Part shown: one piece after another, positions 36,035 to 46,227 of the stretch
Layout: each line of letters starts with the position of its first letter
Position numbering within the stretch: position 1 is the stretch's first letter
NCBI RefSeq assembly: GCF_026151205.1
Contig: NC_087073.1
Coordinates: 13,287,837-13,351,836 of the forward strand
DNA from: Bolinopsis microptera
Taxonomy: Eukaryota; Ctenophora; Tentaculata; Lobata; Bolinopsidae
Direction of reading: 5' to 3'
DNA: 64,000 nucleotides
Translations under genes and position numbers: made by a program
Notes under the pieces: model-generated
The model's database searches: none
What the model saw: only the letters and a program-made list of their open reading frames with translations
What the model was told of the DNA's origin: nothing

Positions 36035-36685
36035 TTAATCATCGGCATGGATTTTCTTCCAAGCAGACAGGGGTCCGTGATCGGAAATATACTTGGCGTG
36101 AGCACCGGATGGAATGAGCCTTTTGCAACTCCTCCATTCTTCGTAAATTGCCCTTGGGAATTTGGTGAATCCCCAGTTTCGGCTGGGATAAATCTTCTGC
36201 CTTCCAGGGAACTTCATCTTTGCTCTCCTGAGAGCCTCAGTAGCTGAAGCCTCATGTGTTTCCTTGCATCGGATAGACAGGAGAGACTCCCCGATGTTTA
36301 CTCTGGCAACTGTACCCTGGGGTTTTCCGAACGCACCTCTCATTCCGGTCTGCAGACGATCAGCGCCTGCACACGACAACATTTTGTTGATTCGAAGAAC
36401 GTGGAAAGGATGTACTCTGACTCGGATATGGAAGGAGTCTTTACCGCAGAACTTGACCATGTACTTGTTGGCACAGATACGGGCAGCTTCGAGAGCTTCG
36501 GAGCTCAGCTGTTCTTTCTCATCTGAGACAAGATGGACACAGGCAGGGAAATCGTCGACATGAGCCCTCTTACGTCCAAGATCATAGATCCTGATCTTTG
36601 GGTCAGGTACACCACGACAGAACCTGGATTTGGGGTAGGGCTTGTTCTTACAGTACCTGTAACATCTAGCCGGACGTCGACCCAT
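36035..36685 (-). CDS. RPL10: Ribosomal protein uL16 (RPL10)
   Basis: 216 residues. [20 protein letters not shown] is the typical eukaryotic uL16 start, followed by [39 protein letters not shown], the peptidyl-transferase-loop region with [20 protein letters not shown], and [15 protein letters not shown] near the end. Single coding exon; acceptor TCTACAG is 5 nt upstream of the ATG and the in-frame extension beyond it is intron. Downstream neighbour is the THOC5-like gene (257 bp), same strand. Confidence 0.97.
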   Translation of the reverse strand: MGRRPARCYRYCKNKPYPKSRFCRGVPDPKIRIYDLGRKRAHVDDFPACVHLVSDEKEQLSSEALEAARICANKYMVKFCGKDSFHIRVRVHPFHVLRINKMLSCAGADRLQTGMRGAFGKPQGTVARVNIGESLLSIRCKETHEASATEALRRAKMKFPGRQKIYPSRNWGFTKFPRAIYEEWRSCKRLIPSGAHAKYISDHGPLSAWKKIHADD

Positions 36686-36690
36686 GCTTG

Positions 36691-37286
36691 CTGTAGATAA
36701 AAATTGGTTAGCAAGATTACGCAAATATGTAAAAAAATAATGGGTAATTTTCAAACAGTCTTGACAATCAGAACACTGTAAGCAGTTTTATTACTGGATA
36801 GTAACGTGATTTTTTGTAATCGAATAAAATCTGTCATTATAAACAACTCAGGGAAGATCAAAGTGCCTTGCTTCACGTTGGAACAACTACATGGCATTTC
36901 TACAACAAATTAAACAAATTAAACTGTCTACTATAACTGACAACATTGCAAGGTAACAGAAGTATATAAAAGTGTGATTTTAAAGTGTAGATTATTAAAT
37001 AATTTATCAATTGTACAAACATGTAATAAAATAGTTAAAAATACAAGTTGATCGTTGTATCCGTTGATCTCTACGTCGAATAGTACTCAACTCATAGAAT
37101 AGCAATCTAATGCACGATATTTCAAAACAAGCAATTAATGACGACAATTTAAATAATTGTTATATAATAATATATAAAATATAAATAATCGCTTATAGAA
37201 GCTTATTATCAATTGTATAAAAATGTGATAGGATACAAATTATCCACACAGGATGTTAAAATACAATAAATTTAGGCTAAAAAACT
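36691..37286. other. uL16 upstream / EXD1-like downstream region
   Basis: About 600 bp, AT-rich, no ORF. Probably the uL16 promoter or operon spacer and the 3' UTR of the exonuclease gene. No structure recognised. Confidence 0.5.
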
Positions 37287-38207
37287 TCACGACCCATTGC
37301 ATGGCCGATGCCTGTGGTTGCTTTTTGGTCTAGAATCAAGTTTGCGGCACACACGGCAAAACCTCTTGCTACTACCCAGGTCTTTTTTGAATTCACGAGC
37401 ATTAAATCGTTTGAAGCATCCTTTGCACTGAGTTCCCTGACCAAGGTAAGGTTCAACTTCCAAAATGTTGTGTGGAAGTAGGTTGTGTCCACACACGAAC
37501 TTGCTAATATTGTCAGTCTTGGGGATGGCTTTAATGTAGTCTCTATATCGAATTGATGCACTTTTGACTTTCTCGATGCAAACCCCATAGCTCATGTACA
37601 TGTAATATAGATCGAACAGATACTTAACATCTTCAAGGCAATAGTCTGCCAGCGTTTTGGGAAGTGGCCGAATGCACCAAATATTTTGAGGTTGGCTCTG
37701 CATCATCACCTGAACATTTCTTTTTTCAGTTTGGACATCTTCATTGCCTAGGATAGTCTGAATGCAAGCTCCTAGACCTCTAACACGTGTGATGCTTTTG
37801 TCAACTTCCGACCAATAGTTTGGTGCTGAACGTGCAGGTAGTCTATCTTTTGGCTGCTTGTTCAGAGAATGAAAAACATCCATCAGCTGAACATCAACCA
37901 AACCATCGATATTAACCCCGAAAATGTGGTATAGCGCATCAGTATCTTGCCTACAATCAAACATTAACTTAGTTATCAAAGGGTTCTCGAAAAGATCTCT
38001 TAGACCATTGTCAAAACCTTGGCTCCCAACTGATGTGATGTCAAAGAGGAATAGCTCTAGTCGAGAAGTACTAAATACAGAGATGATGTCCAAAGTTCCA
38101 TTTCGTCCCAGATTTAACCCCTCGCAGTCCACAGCTAATATTTTATCTTCAGTAAGCTTTAAACATGCTTCTTGAAATAGAGATGCAGAATCCAATACAT
38201 GTATCAT
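37287..38207 (-). CDS. DEDDy 3'-5' exonuclease, EXD1-like, with C-terminal zinc ribbon
   Basis: 306 residues in one exon. DnaQ/RNase D-like core: exo I LAVDCEG (D27, E29), exo II KLMFDCRQDTDALYHIFGV (D84/D88), exo III Y189xxxD193 in LADYCLEDVKYL. This is the arrangement in EXD1, a protein linked to the piRNA pathway in other animals. After residue about 230 comes an unusual tail with C-x2-C ... C-x2-C (QCKGC, FCRVC) and a basic His/Arg end, suggesting a zinc ribbon. The start was set at 38207 because a CCTGACAG acceptor lies 1 nt upstream; earlier in-frame ATGs at 38255 and 38219 exist. Intronless coding, beside retroelement fragments, so retroposition or capture is possible. Confidence 0.82.
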   Translation of the reverse strand: MIHVLDSASLFQEACLKLTEDKILAVDCEGLNLGRNGTLDIISVFSTSRLELFLFDITSVGSQGFDNGLRDLFENPLITKLMFDCRQDTDALYHIFGVNIDGLVDVQLMDVFHSLNKQPKDRLPARSAPNYWSEVDKSITRVRGLGACIQTILGNEDVQTEKRNVQVMMQSQPQNIWCIRPLPKTLADYCLEDVKYLFDLYYMYMSYGVCIEKVKSASIRYRDYIKAIPKTDNISKFVCGHNLLPHNILEVEPYLGQGTQCKGCFKRFNAREFKKDLGSSKRFCRVCRKLDSRPKSNHRHRPCNGS

Positions 38208-38283
38208 CCTGTCAGGCATGTGTAACGATTTATCAGATTGCCAGATGAAATACAAATGGGTACAACTCCGATCTAAGCAAGAT

Positions 38284-38990
38284 TTTATGAAGATTTAAAC
38301 CAAACAAGGAAAGGGTGTTATGGTTGGGAGATCCCTAACACCCCATTTCACTGTGCTTGTGGAGAGAGAAATAATGTGAATCACACACTTATATGCAAGA
38401 AAGGTGGCTATGTTTCTATGAGACACAACAAAATCCGCGATCTAAATTCATAGCTGCAGCGTGAGGTATGCAGAGATGTAGTGACTGAGCCAGCATTGAT
38501 ACCCCTTGATAATGAAGAAATTGTTGGTACCAATGCTGATAGAGCTGCACCTGATGTATCCTCACGAGGTCTCTGGAGCACATTTGAACGAACATTCTTT
38601 GATGTCTGTGTTACCCACCCCAACATATGACAAAAAAGATATGGAACAGATCTATAAAGCTCATGAAATGAGGAAAATGAAAAAGTACAACAACAGAATC
38701 ATCCAGGTGGAAAAAGGCACCTTTACCCCACTTATATACTCAACAAATGGCGGATGGGGTCCACAAGCCACAAGATACCACAAGAGACTCGCTGAAAAAC
38801 TATCCCAGAAGAGAGGAGAAGACTATGCGGCTATTATGTGTTACATGCCCACCAGGATTAGATTCTCAATCCTCAGGAGCACCCTGATAGCGGTCAGGGG
38901 TGAGAGAGGGAGACGGCAATCGTATACATTGCCAGTCAGTGTAACTTCGTTTAACTTGGTACCTGCCACCATGGACTATGAATGTTTCTA
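38284..38990 (+). pseudogene. RT-associated C-terminal domain, copy 1 (broken)
   Basis: Homologous to the C-terminal half of the frame at 39390-40631: a C-x-CG...HTLICKKGGYV cysteine/histidine knuckle, MRHNKIRDL, then a stop at about 38450, TEPALIPLD, then FFDV and KGTFTPLIYSTNGGWG. The stop and a frame change show it is degenerate. Confidence 0.7.
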
Positions 38991-39369
38991 GACACTATCC
39001 TTTTGATATTGAGATATTGGTATCTCAGATCACGTGTATATCGTTCCTTTTCTATGACACAGTAATTTATTGACACTCACAGCTATAATTTTAATCATTG
39101 AATCAGTATTTTTATCTGTGCTCTGCGTAATGCATCACATGAATCAGTTTTTAATCTATTAACTTATTACACATTTGTGCTCTGCTTTAGCATCACTTGA
39201 CTATTTTAAAAAATTGTTTGTTCAGGCCATGACCTTATAGTCAGCCAATTGGCCATTGCTAAAATTGAATGTAATTTATTAGTTTCATATCACTTTCAAA
39301 AAAAAAAAAACAAGCAAAGGAAAATTAATGTCTCGGTACTACACCTACTTTTCTTGATAATTGTTTTGT

Positions 39370-40631
39370 GAAAATGTAGAGACCAGAAAGTGGAGGAATG
39401 GTGTCGTGACGTGAAGCAATTAGCAGGAATTGCATCAAGAGAGCCTCAAGTTGCATACTCTGCATTTGTATATGGACTTTCGAAAAGATGGAACTATGTG
39501 TGTAGGACTACACCTGAGATAGCAGATAGACTTCAACCACTCGAACTTACCATCAGAGAGGAGTTCATTCCAGCAATCCTTGATAGAGCATTTAGTTGCA
39601 CTGACACTCTTAGAGAGATCTTTTCTCTACCACCAAGGTTTGGAGGGCTGGGTATCCCTATAATAACAGAACTGGCCAACTCAGAGTTCCTGTATTCAGT
39701 CAAAGCTACAGTTTTGCTAAAAACGGCTATACTAAGCCAAGAGGTAAACTATCTTGAAGACAAGGATAAAAGCCATGAAATCAAGACATCCATCAGTAAA
39801 GATCGCAATGAGTATTACACCAGAAGACAGGAGGCAATTCAGGAGTCTCTGCCACAAACATCTACACTTATGTTACAGCTAGCAGCAGAGAAGGGTGCAA
39901 GTTCCTGGCTAACCACCTTACCACTCAAAAGCTATGGTTATCTCCTGAATAAGCAACAGTTTTCAGATGCTATAGCTTTAAGATATAACCTGAAGCTGAA
40001 AGATTGTCCAAAACTTTGTACTTGTGGTGATTCCTACTCCGCAAACCATGCCCTCACGTGTAAACTTGGGGGTTATGTGACCTTGAGGCATAACTCACTT
40101 CGAGATACAATAGCTAATATCATGCGGACAGTCAAATGCAAAGACGTTCAGACAGAGCCCCCTCTTCTTCCAGTCAGCGGCATGCAGTTACCACGAGGTA
40201 CAGTAACTGGAGATCAAGCCCGACTAGATATATCAGCAAGATCAGTTTGGAATGCGTTGGAAAGAGCATTTTTTGATGTAAGAGTGTTTCACGCTCCTGC
40301 TCCAACCAACGCCGCTAAACCAATTCCTATGATGTATTTGGCTCACGAGACTGAGAAGAAAAGAGCATATAATGCAAGGGTCCTAGAAGTGGAAAAAGCT
40401 ACCTTTACACCTTTAGTTTTCTCCACAACAGGAGGCATGGGAGTCGAAGCGCAACGCTTGATTAAAAAGCTTGCACAAAAGATGGAATCTCCAACAGGTC
40501 AGCGTTATTCAGACTCAGTTACATATCTTAGAAAACGCTTGCGCTTTAAGGTATTAAAGACAACGGTTATTTCGATAAGGGGGACAGAGGGCCCAAGTTG
40601 CGATATAAACCAGACAATATTGAAGATTTAG
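39370..40631 (+). pseudogene. Retroelement ORF fragment: RT thumb plus knuckle and endonuclease-like domain, copy 2
   Basis: About 420 open codons. The N-terminal part (QVAYSAFVYGLSKRWNYVCR, FGGLGIP) looks like the region after an RT palm. Then CTCGDSYSANHALTCKLGGY (Cys/His knuckle), LRHNSLRDTIAN, RLDISARSVWNALERAFFDV and ATFTPLVFSTTGGMG. The knuckle plus RLDI...FFDVRV pattern suggests a restriction-like endonuclease, which is inference. The RT palm itself is missing upstream (in-frame stop at 39369-39371), so the element is 5'-truncated. Confidence 0.65.
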
Positions 40632-40821
40632 ATTTAAATATTGAGCCCTTTGGCTAGAGAATACTTTCTTGAATATTTTCGATAGTTTTTAATGTTGGTA
40701 ATATTAAGTAAGATTATTCAAACAATATACACATAATATAACAATTACCCTATATAAAAATTCAATATAAATTCAATAGAAAACTAAATAAACACCCTTT
40801 AAGTAGTATAAGTAAGCCAGT

Positions 40822-41337
40822 TTAAAGAACTGGCTCCAAATTTATATCTAATTCTGCTATTTTTACTGCACTACTACTTTTTAACCCTATCTCTCCTCTA
40901 AGAGCTATGACTGTTGTTCTCAAAAGGTCAAATCTTACTCTCTTCCTAATAAATGTCATTGCCTCACTATATCGTTGGCCTGATTTCCTAGAAAGTTTAT
41001 CCGCTAATTTCTTGAAGAACTTATTAGCTTCCCTTCCCATACCCCCAGTGGTTGATAGGACTATCGGTGTAAACGTCCCATGTTCCACTTCTACAATCCT
41101 TTTATTGTATAAATTCTTTTTCTGTCTCTCGTGGCTATTGTACATAGTGGTTGGAGATCCAAGAGCCTTATTGGAAGGAGCTTGAGCATGAAATACTCTT
41201 ACATCTAAAAATGCCCTTTCCAATGGGTTCCATACACTCCTAGCACTAACATCTAATCTAGCTCCATCTGCTTTGTTGGCCCCTGCAGGAAGTTCTCTCC
41301 CGTTGACAGGAATGAGGAGAGGTTCAGTGGTAATATT
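40822..41337 (-). pseudogene. RT-associated C-terminal domain, copy 3 (opposite strand)
   Basis: Open from TEPLLIPVNGREL through RLDVSARSVWNPLERAFLDV, HGTFTPIVLSTTGGMG and RKRVRFDLLRTTVIALRGE to a stop at 40822. Clearly paralogous to the two plus-strand copies and convergent with them. Only the last ~170 codons of the element are present. Confidence 0.7.
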
Positions 41338-42570
41338 AATGAATTGTAATTGATTGATATGTAATATTTAGGCCCGTGGCCAGTTTTCAAATGTAGAGAT
41401 TTCGACCAATTTTGGTTGCAATGGGCCAGTTCCATTACCTGTGTAGAGTGCTTTGTCGTTTGCACAGCACAATAGAATTGAATGTGCCGTTTTAGTAAAC
41501 ATACAAGTCAGCACAAAATTATAAATTTGTGTGACCATCAAACGTGCAGAGCGTTGAAGGTAGCATAAAGAACTCTCAAGAACCAGCAAACTAAGTGCTT
41601 CGCATGAAGTCCTAATCCCCAGAACGAGGCAGTTGCTTTCGGTGGCCCTTGAGCTACTAAATGAAGTTAGCACAATAAGGAGAAGAGATGTTTGATGTTT
41701 GATTGACTTAAGAATAGATAAGCTGACGAAGAACTCGCAATGGATGCATGAATTGCCAATTGCTTGGAAGCGTACTATCAAACGCATTCTTACTCGTCAG
41801 AGGTTCATTTGTTAAATTACGACTTGAGTGTTACGTGAACGTGTTCGAAAAGGTTGACCACGCAGAACAAAAGAGTGATACTACAGTAGCGACAAATCTA
41901 GACAGCAAGGGTTGTAACGAAAGTTTGAAGGGCTTCAAAAGAAGCCGAAGATGCAGCTTCGCTGAAAATTCTTTGCAATGATCCGGATTGTCAACGAAAG
42001 GTGTCATGTGGGAGACCTTTCCGTATGAACGGTAGTCTCTTTGAATGCATGCACATCGTATTAATTTCAACTTTTTCACCTATAATTTCTGACGAAAATT
42101 AATGAACCAAGCCAGAAGCCTGCAAGAAAATTATGGGGTATACATAAAATGCTGTTAAGGCCAGTACAGTACATGCGGCAGCAGTCTGTTATGTAAGGAA
42201 ACATATGTTATGTAAGGAAAGATACATTTTGTAACCATAGTGTACTTCCAGAGCTACCTCGGGTACGTGAACCAACTCGCATAAACAAGAAAAGTGTGTA
42301 AGAAAAATAACTCATTTAAACCACTAACAACTGACAAAATTTATGACAGCACTCGATTTTTAATGTGATATTGAATATAGCAAGTTAAAGTTTGAATTTT
42401 GCGCGGCACGAATCGCGCTAGAGCTCATATTCATAATCGATTATGAAAATCTGATTGCTGATCACTGATGCTCGTTATTAATGTACTGACTCAGTTTACT
42501 TTTAGTGATTGGCAATGTCAATCCTTCACAGCTCGGCGAGGCCCAGTGGTGCATCTCGATCGCCGATCTA
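41338..42570. other. No gene recognised
   Basis: Short overlapping frames on both strands but nothing protein-like. Probably decayed mobile DNA. Confidence 0.4.
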
Positions 42571-42580
42571 ACGATCGGTT

Positions 42581-43274
42581 CTATCACGTTGTAACCCCCA
42601 CGGTCGTTTCACTATGGTGACGATACAGGGGGAGCCACGCACTCGTGCGCGGCGGGTCATACAACTTATGACAAACGATCGGTTGCGAAAAAGCATTACT
42701 GGATGCGTGGCGCGGCCCACTATACCTACAACCTAGGGACCCCAGGCTAGCTATAATAATATAAGTATTACAATGTTTATAAACATTGAACATAGAGATT
42801 CGGCGGAATGACAAGCTAAAATCTAAATATCAAATATGCGGCCAGTTTCAACTGAGCGAGTTTACACATGCTTTTGTGTTTTGCAATTTGCAATTTTTAT
42901 GTTTTACACTTTTGCAATTCAACTGCGATAGTACAAAAGTTTTTGAGGACTTTGTTGTAGGTTTACAACCTACCAGGACGCGCGCCGAGTTGCAGGACTC
43001 GTCGACGGTCCTGTCGCGCGAACTGTCATTATTGCTTTGCAGAACTATTATTATTAACTTGATCATGGATTGCACTGCAGATCGTTGCTTTGATTCGCAG
43101 AACAACGATCTCGATCACGATGGGTCGACATCGTCAATCAAATGAAGTTCCGGCCGTAGGCACGAGTTATATTTTGTCATACGTTGTATGACCCGCCGCG
43201 CACGAGTGCGCGGCTCTCCCTGTATAGTAGATTAACTCTACAGTGACACGACCGTGGGGGTCACGACGTGATAG
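42581..43274. mobile_element. Inverted-repeat element with ~95-bp GC-rich arms
   Basis: Left arm 42581-42676 and right arm 43173-43274 are inverted copies sharing CCCCCACGGTCGT, then GCGCACTCGTGCGCGGCGGG and TCATACAAC.TATGACAAA. The arms are much more GC-rich than the surroundings. No obvious target duplication and no transposase. A frame at 42786-43145 inside lacks recognisable motifs. Confidence 0.65.
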
Positions 43275-43737
43275 TGATACAACTTATAGTCACTTCTCTC
43301 TTGTTGCAGGAATATCAGAAAAAGTGTCGCGTTGATACATGTTTCGTATCCCAATATCAGAGATAATATGGATACACCAGGAAGGAACACCTCTGCGCGG
43401 CGTAAGTAAATTTACAAGTTCGCGCGAAAAATTGTCTTATTTTCCTGGCGCTTTGTTCTCGCGCCGGGAGTGAATCACTAATTAGCTAACTACTTCACTA
43501 ACATAATCTACAATGCGAAGTAAGAGTTACCACGTTACTCTTTTATTTCTCCGTTAAGCCTACAATTCTAATAACTAACAATGGAGTATGAGGTCAATTA
43601 AATGTCCATAGATATGGATTATAGAAATTATATAAACACATAATTGAACAGCATGAGACAAGTGGAAAACTAACAAACGAATAGATTTCAAGCTCGTAAA
43701 GGATCGTTGCTGGATATTGGAGATTTCAAAACTGTAG

Positions 43738-43900
43738 TCCGACAGTCAAAGTTCTCTTGTCTAACTTTAGTGCGTATCGAACTTGACTCCAGATAGAGCA
43801 CTTTAGTTCGACAGAGTCGAACCTCAGGGTTTGTCGAACTACATGGTATAAGTGACGAACTAGAGTGCGTGTCGAACTTGGGTACGTGTACCGAATCTAC
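43738..43900. repeat. Diverged copy of the GTCGCAC module array
   Basis: Contains ATCGAACTTGACTCCAGATA ... TTAGTTCGAC, a position-by-position relative of the modules at 44924-45045 and 45996-46198, in which GCAC is replaced by GAAC. Confidence 0.5.
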
Positions 43901-44325
43901 CATGGTAAAAACATCTTCACACCGTAAAATGGGCAAAAGCTACAATAACGGTTCCTCCGACATTGTTTACAGCGGGCAATATCCTTTATTTCATTCAATT
44001 CTTCTGAAGTGTTCATGACCAAATTACGGTCTTTAGGATCGTCCATTAATAATTTAAGGAGGCTTTTGCCGGGACAACCTATACACCCTTTTAATTTTGA
44101 CAGGGCAGCTCAGAAGTAGATGGTTCTAAAACAAAACATAAATAAATCTAATCCCTTTAAAATAAATATGCTACCTTCTAGCTTACTCATAGAACACAAC
44201 TCGGAATGAGCTTTTATACTTCATATTCAAATCAAGCGGTAAGTAAATATTGATAATATAACTAACTCTACTGCATTATAATCCACCTTGCGTGGCTGAG
44301 AGGACCAATTCGTTCTCTCGACAGT

Positions 44326-44565
44326 TCAGGACTCAGAACCCCTTAAATTTTTTAATGGCAGGTCTATCCTGTGAAGGCACCAAATAAATCTTTGCAATTC
44401 CCATCCAGAATTCTTCTCTAAGAGGGCTATAATCCCATTGTGACGTCCGGTGTTGACGTTAGTGGCGTAACAGCCACAAGATCTTAGTGGCGAGTTGTCT
44501 AATGTCGATCCTAAGCTCATCACAATGCTGCATCTTTTCTCCCGTCAAGGTAGAGCGACTCCACT
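44326..44565 (-). pseudogene. Transposase-like fragment (NTG...LH..LPL motif family)
   Basis: Two frames, broken between them: YLDGRKDAAL, then ATNVNTGRHNGIIALLEKNS ending WCLHRIDLPLKNL. This NTG/GII/LLE/LH/LPL pattern occurs in a family of transposon-encoded proteins of insects and cnidarians (from memory). Clearly frameshifted and truncated. Confidence 0.45.
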
Positions 44566-44923
44566 TTCAGATTCCGAAGGTCTTCTAACTCATTCTCTTT
44601 AGATCGCTGCACTATCTTTGGATTTCTTCAGTCTCCTGAAATATATTATGTCACAATAGATCATTAGATGATACGTAAAGATACTGTACAGGCAATCCAT
44701 GATTGTTGATTTGTTTGCATACCCAAAAATATTTCTTTTACATTAATAGCTTATAAAAACCCCAACATTAGGATGTATTTGAAAAGTAACTTAAAACGAC
44801 ATGCAGAGCGACCAATAACGCCTGAATCAATGCTTGGTAGCACAAACCGGAGGTTAAAAATGAATATTTGACCACATGGTGACATGGTTGTTGCATGGGT
44901 CACTTGCAAGTTCATGGTAATCG

Positions 44924-46198
44924 TACTGTAGTGCGACACGTACTCTAGTGCGACACGTACTCTAGTGCGAAGTCCGACAAAAACACCCTCTGTCGCACTA
45001 CAGTACGTGTCGCACTACGATCCAGGTAGCGTACTCTAGTGCGACAAAATATCCTGCCTTATTTCCAAGTTCAGGTCACATCCTATCCTTCTTATGGACC
45101 ATTAAGTGACTCGTCGGGTCGGTTCACATCACTTATTTCGAATTGATCTTGCGAATACGATTCGTTGGTTCACATCACGTGTTTCGAAGTTATCCACTGA
45201 TCATAATTCCTTCGGGTCAGTTCAAGCCACGTATGCAGTGTGTGATCCACTGGGTAACTCTTAAGCAGCATATGATCCTCATTCCTATCACACGCATCGT
45301 ATGAAGGTATATCTCCGATTGGGATAACAAGTTCATATGCTTGGGCCATAAATAAGGTCACGATGATTCTACCAAAGCATCGAACAACATCAACATGTCT
45401 TCTTCAATCACCTTCATTCCTGGACGCACTACTGGTTCAAGAAGCGTTATCTACGACGGATACCGCTACTGCCTGGATAAGAATCGCGACGACAAGACCT
45501 ACTTGCGATGCACTGAGAAGACCTGCTCCGGACGTCTCAGTCTGACGAACAACACTACTGTGACCTGGACGCAGCTGAAAGCAACCCTTCCTTCGGAGAT
45601 GGATTCCTTTGCTGCCTAGTGACTACTACGAACGTACCTGGGTCGGAACACAAACCTCCTCTCCCCCTTGATGGGCTGCACCAACCCTACTATCTGGCGA
45701 TTTATCGACGTCCTGAAGAAGGAGCAGGATCTAACCCAATGGAAGATCAACCAGAAGAATGAAGATGCTTATTCGCCGACTGAAGAAGTGGACTGATTAC
45801 GACCGTCGCTTGAACGCTGTGATTGACAGCTACGATGATTATTACAGAATGGATTAGTTGAAGTGTGTTGGAACAATGATTTGAATATTGTGATTGCAAT
45901 CTTTGATTTTATATTTAACCCCATTACTCATACACGACTACACTCTCGTCATTAAAAATGGAAAGTAAAATTTTTATTGAATGTGTAAAGTGTTTTGTCG
46001 CACTTTAGTTCGTGTCGCACTACAGTCCAGGTAGCGCACTGTAGTGCGACAGTGTCGGCCTTGAAAGTTCTCTGTCGCACTAGGGTACGTGTCGCACTAC
46101 GATCCAGGTAGCGTACTCTACTGCGACAGTGTCGATCTTGGAGGTTTCGCACTAGGGTACGTGTCGCACTAGAGTACGTGTCGCACTACAGTACGTGA
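44924..46198 (+). mobile_element. MULE-like internal-deletion derivative with FLYWCH remnant
   Basis: Two arrays of modules built from GTCGCACTA / TAGTGCGACACGTACT words (44924-45045 and 45996-46198) bracket a 950-bp interior holding a FLYWCH ORF and a broken C-terminal transposase piece. MULE-type transposases commonly carry N-terminal FLYWCH fingers. The arrays could be terminal binding-site clusters. No clean target duplication was found. Confidence 0.55.
45395..45850 (+). pseudogene. FLYWCH zinc finger joined to transposase C-terminal remnant
   Basis: 45395-45619 encodes 74 residues with a FLYWCH finger: YDGYRYCLDKNRDDKTYLRC then EKTCSGRLSL; the frame ends at a stop. Immediately after, in other frames, come DYYERTWVG and CTNPTIWRFIDVLKKEQDL, a tail typical of FLYWCH/MULE proteins. 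The catalytic middle is missing, so this is a deletion derivative. Confidence 0.65.
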
Positions 46199-46227
46199 AC
46201 CCAAGTTCATATATCACATACTTGGTT

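Noticed and set aside
42786-43145. 119-codon frame inside the inverted-repeat element
   Set aside because: No transposase motif and an antisense frame of similar length; not distinguishable from chance.
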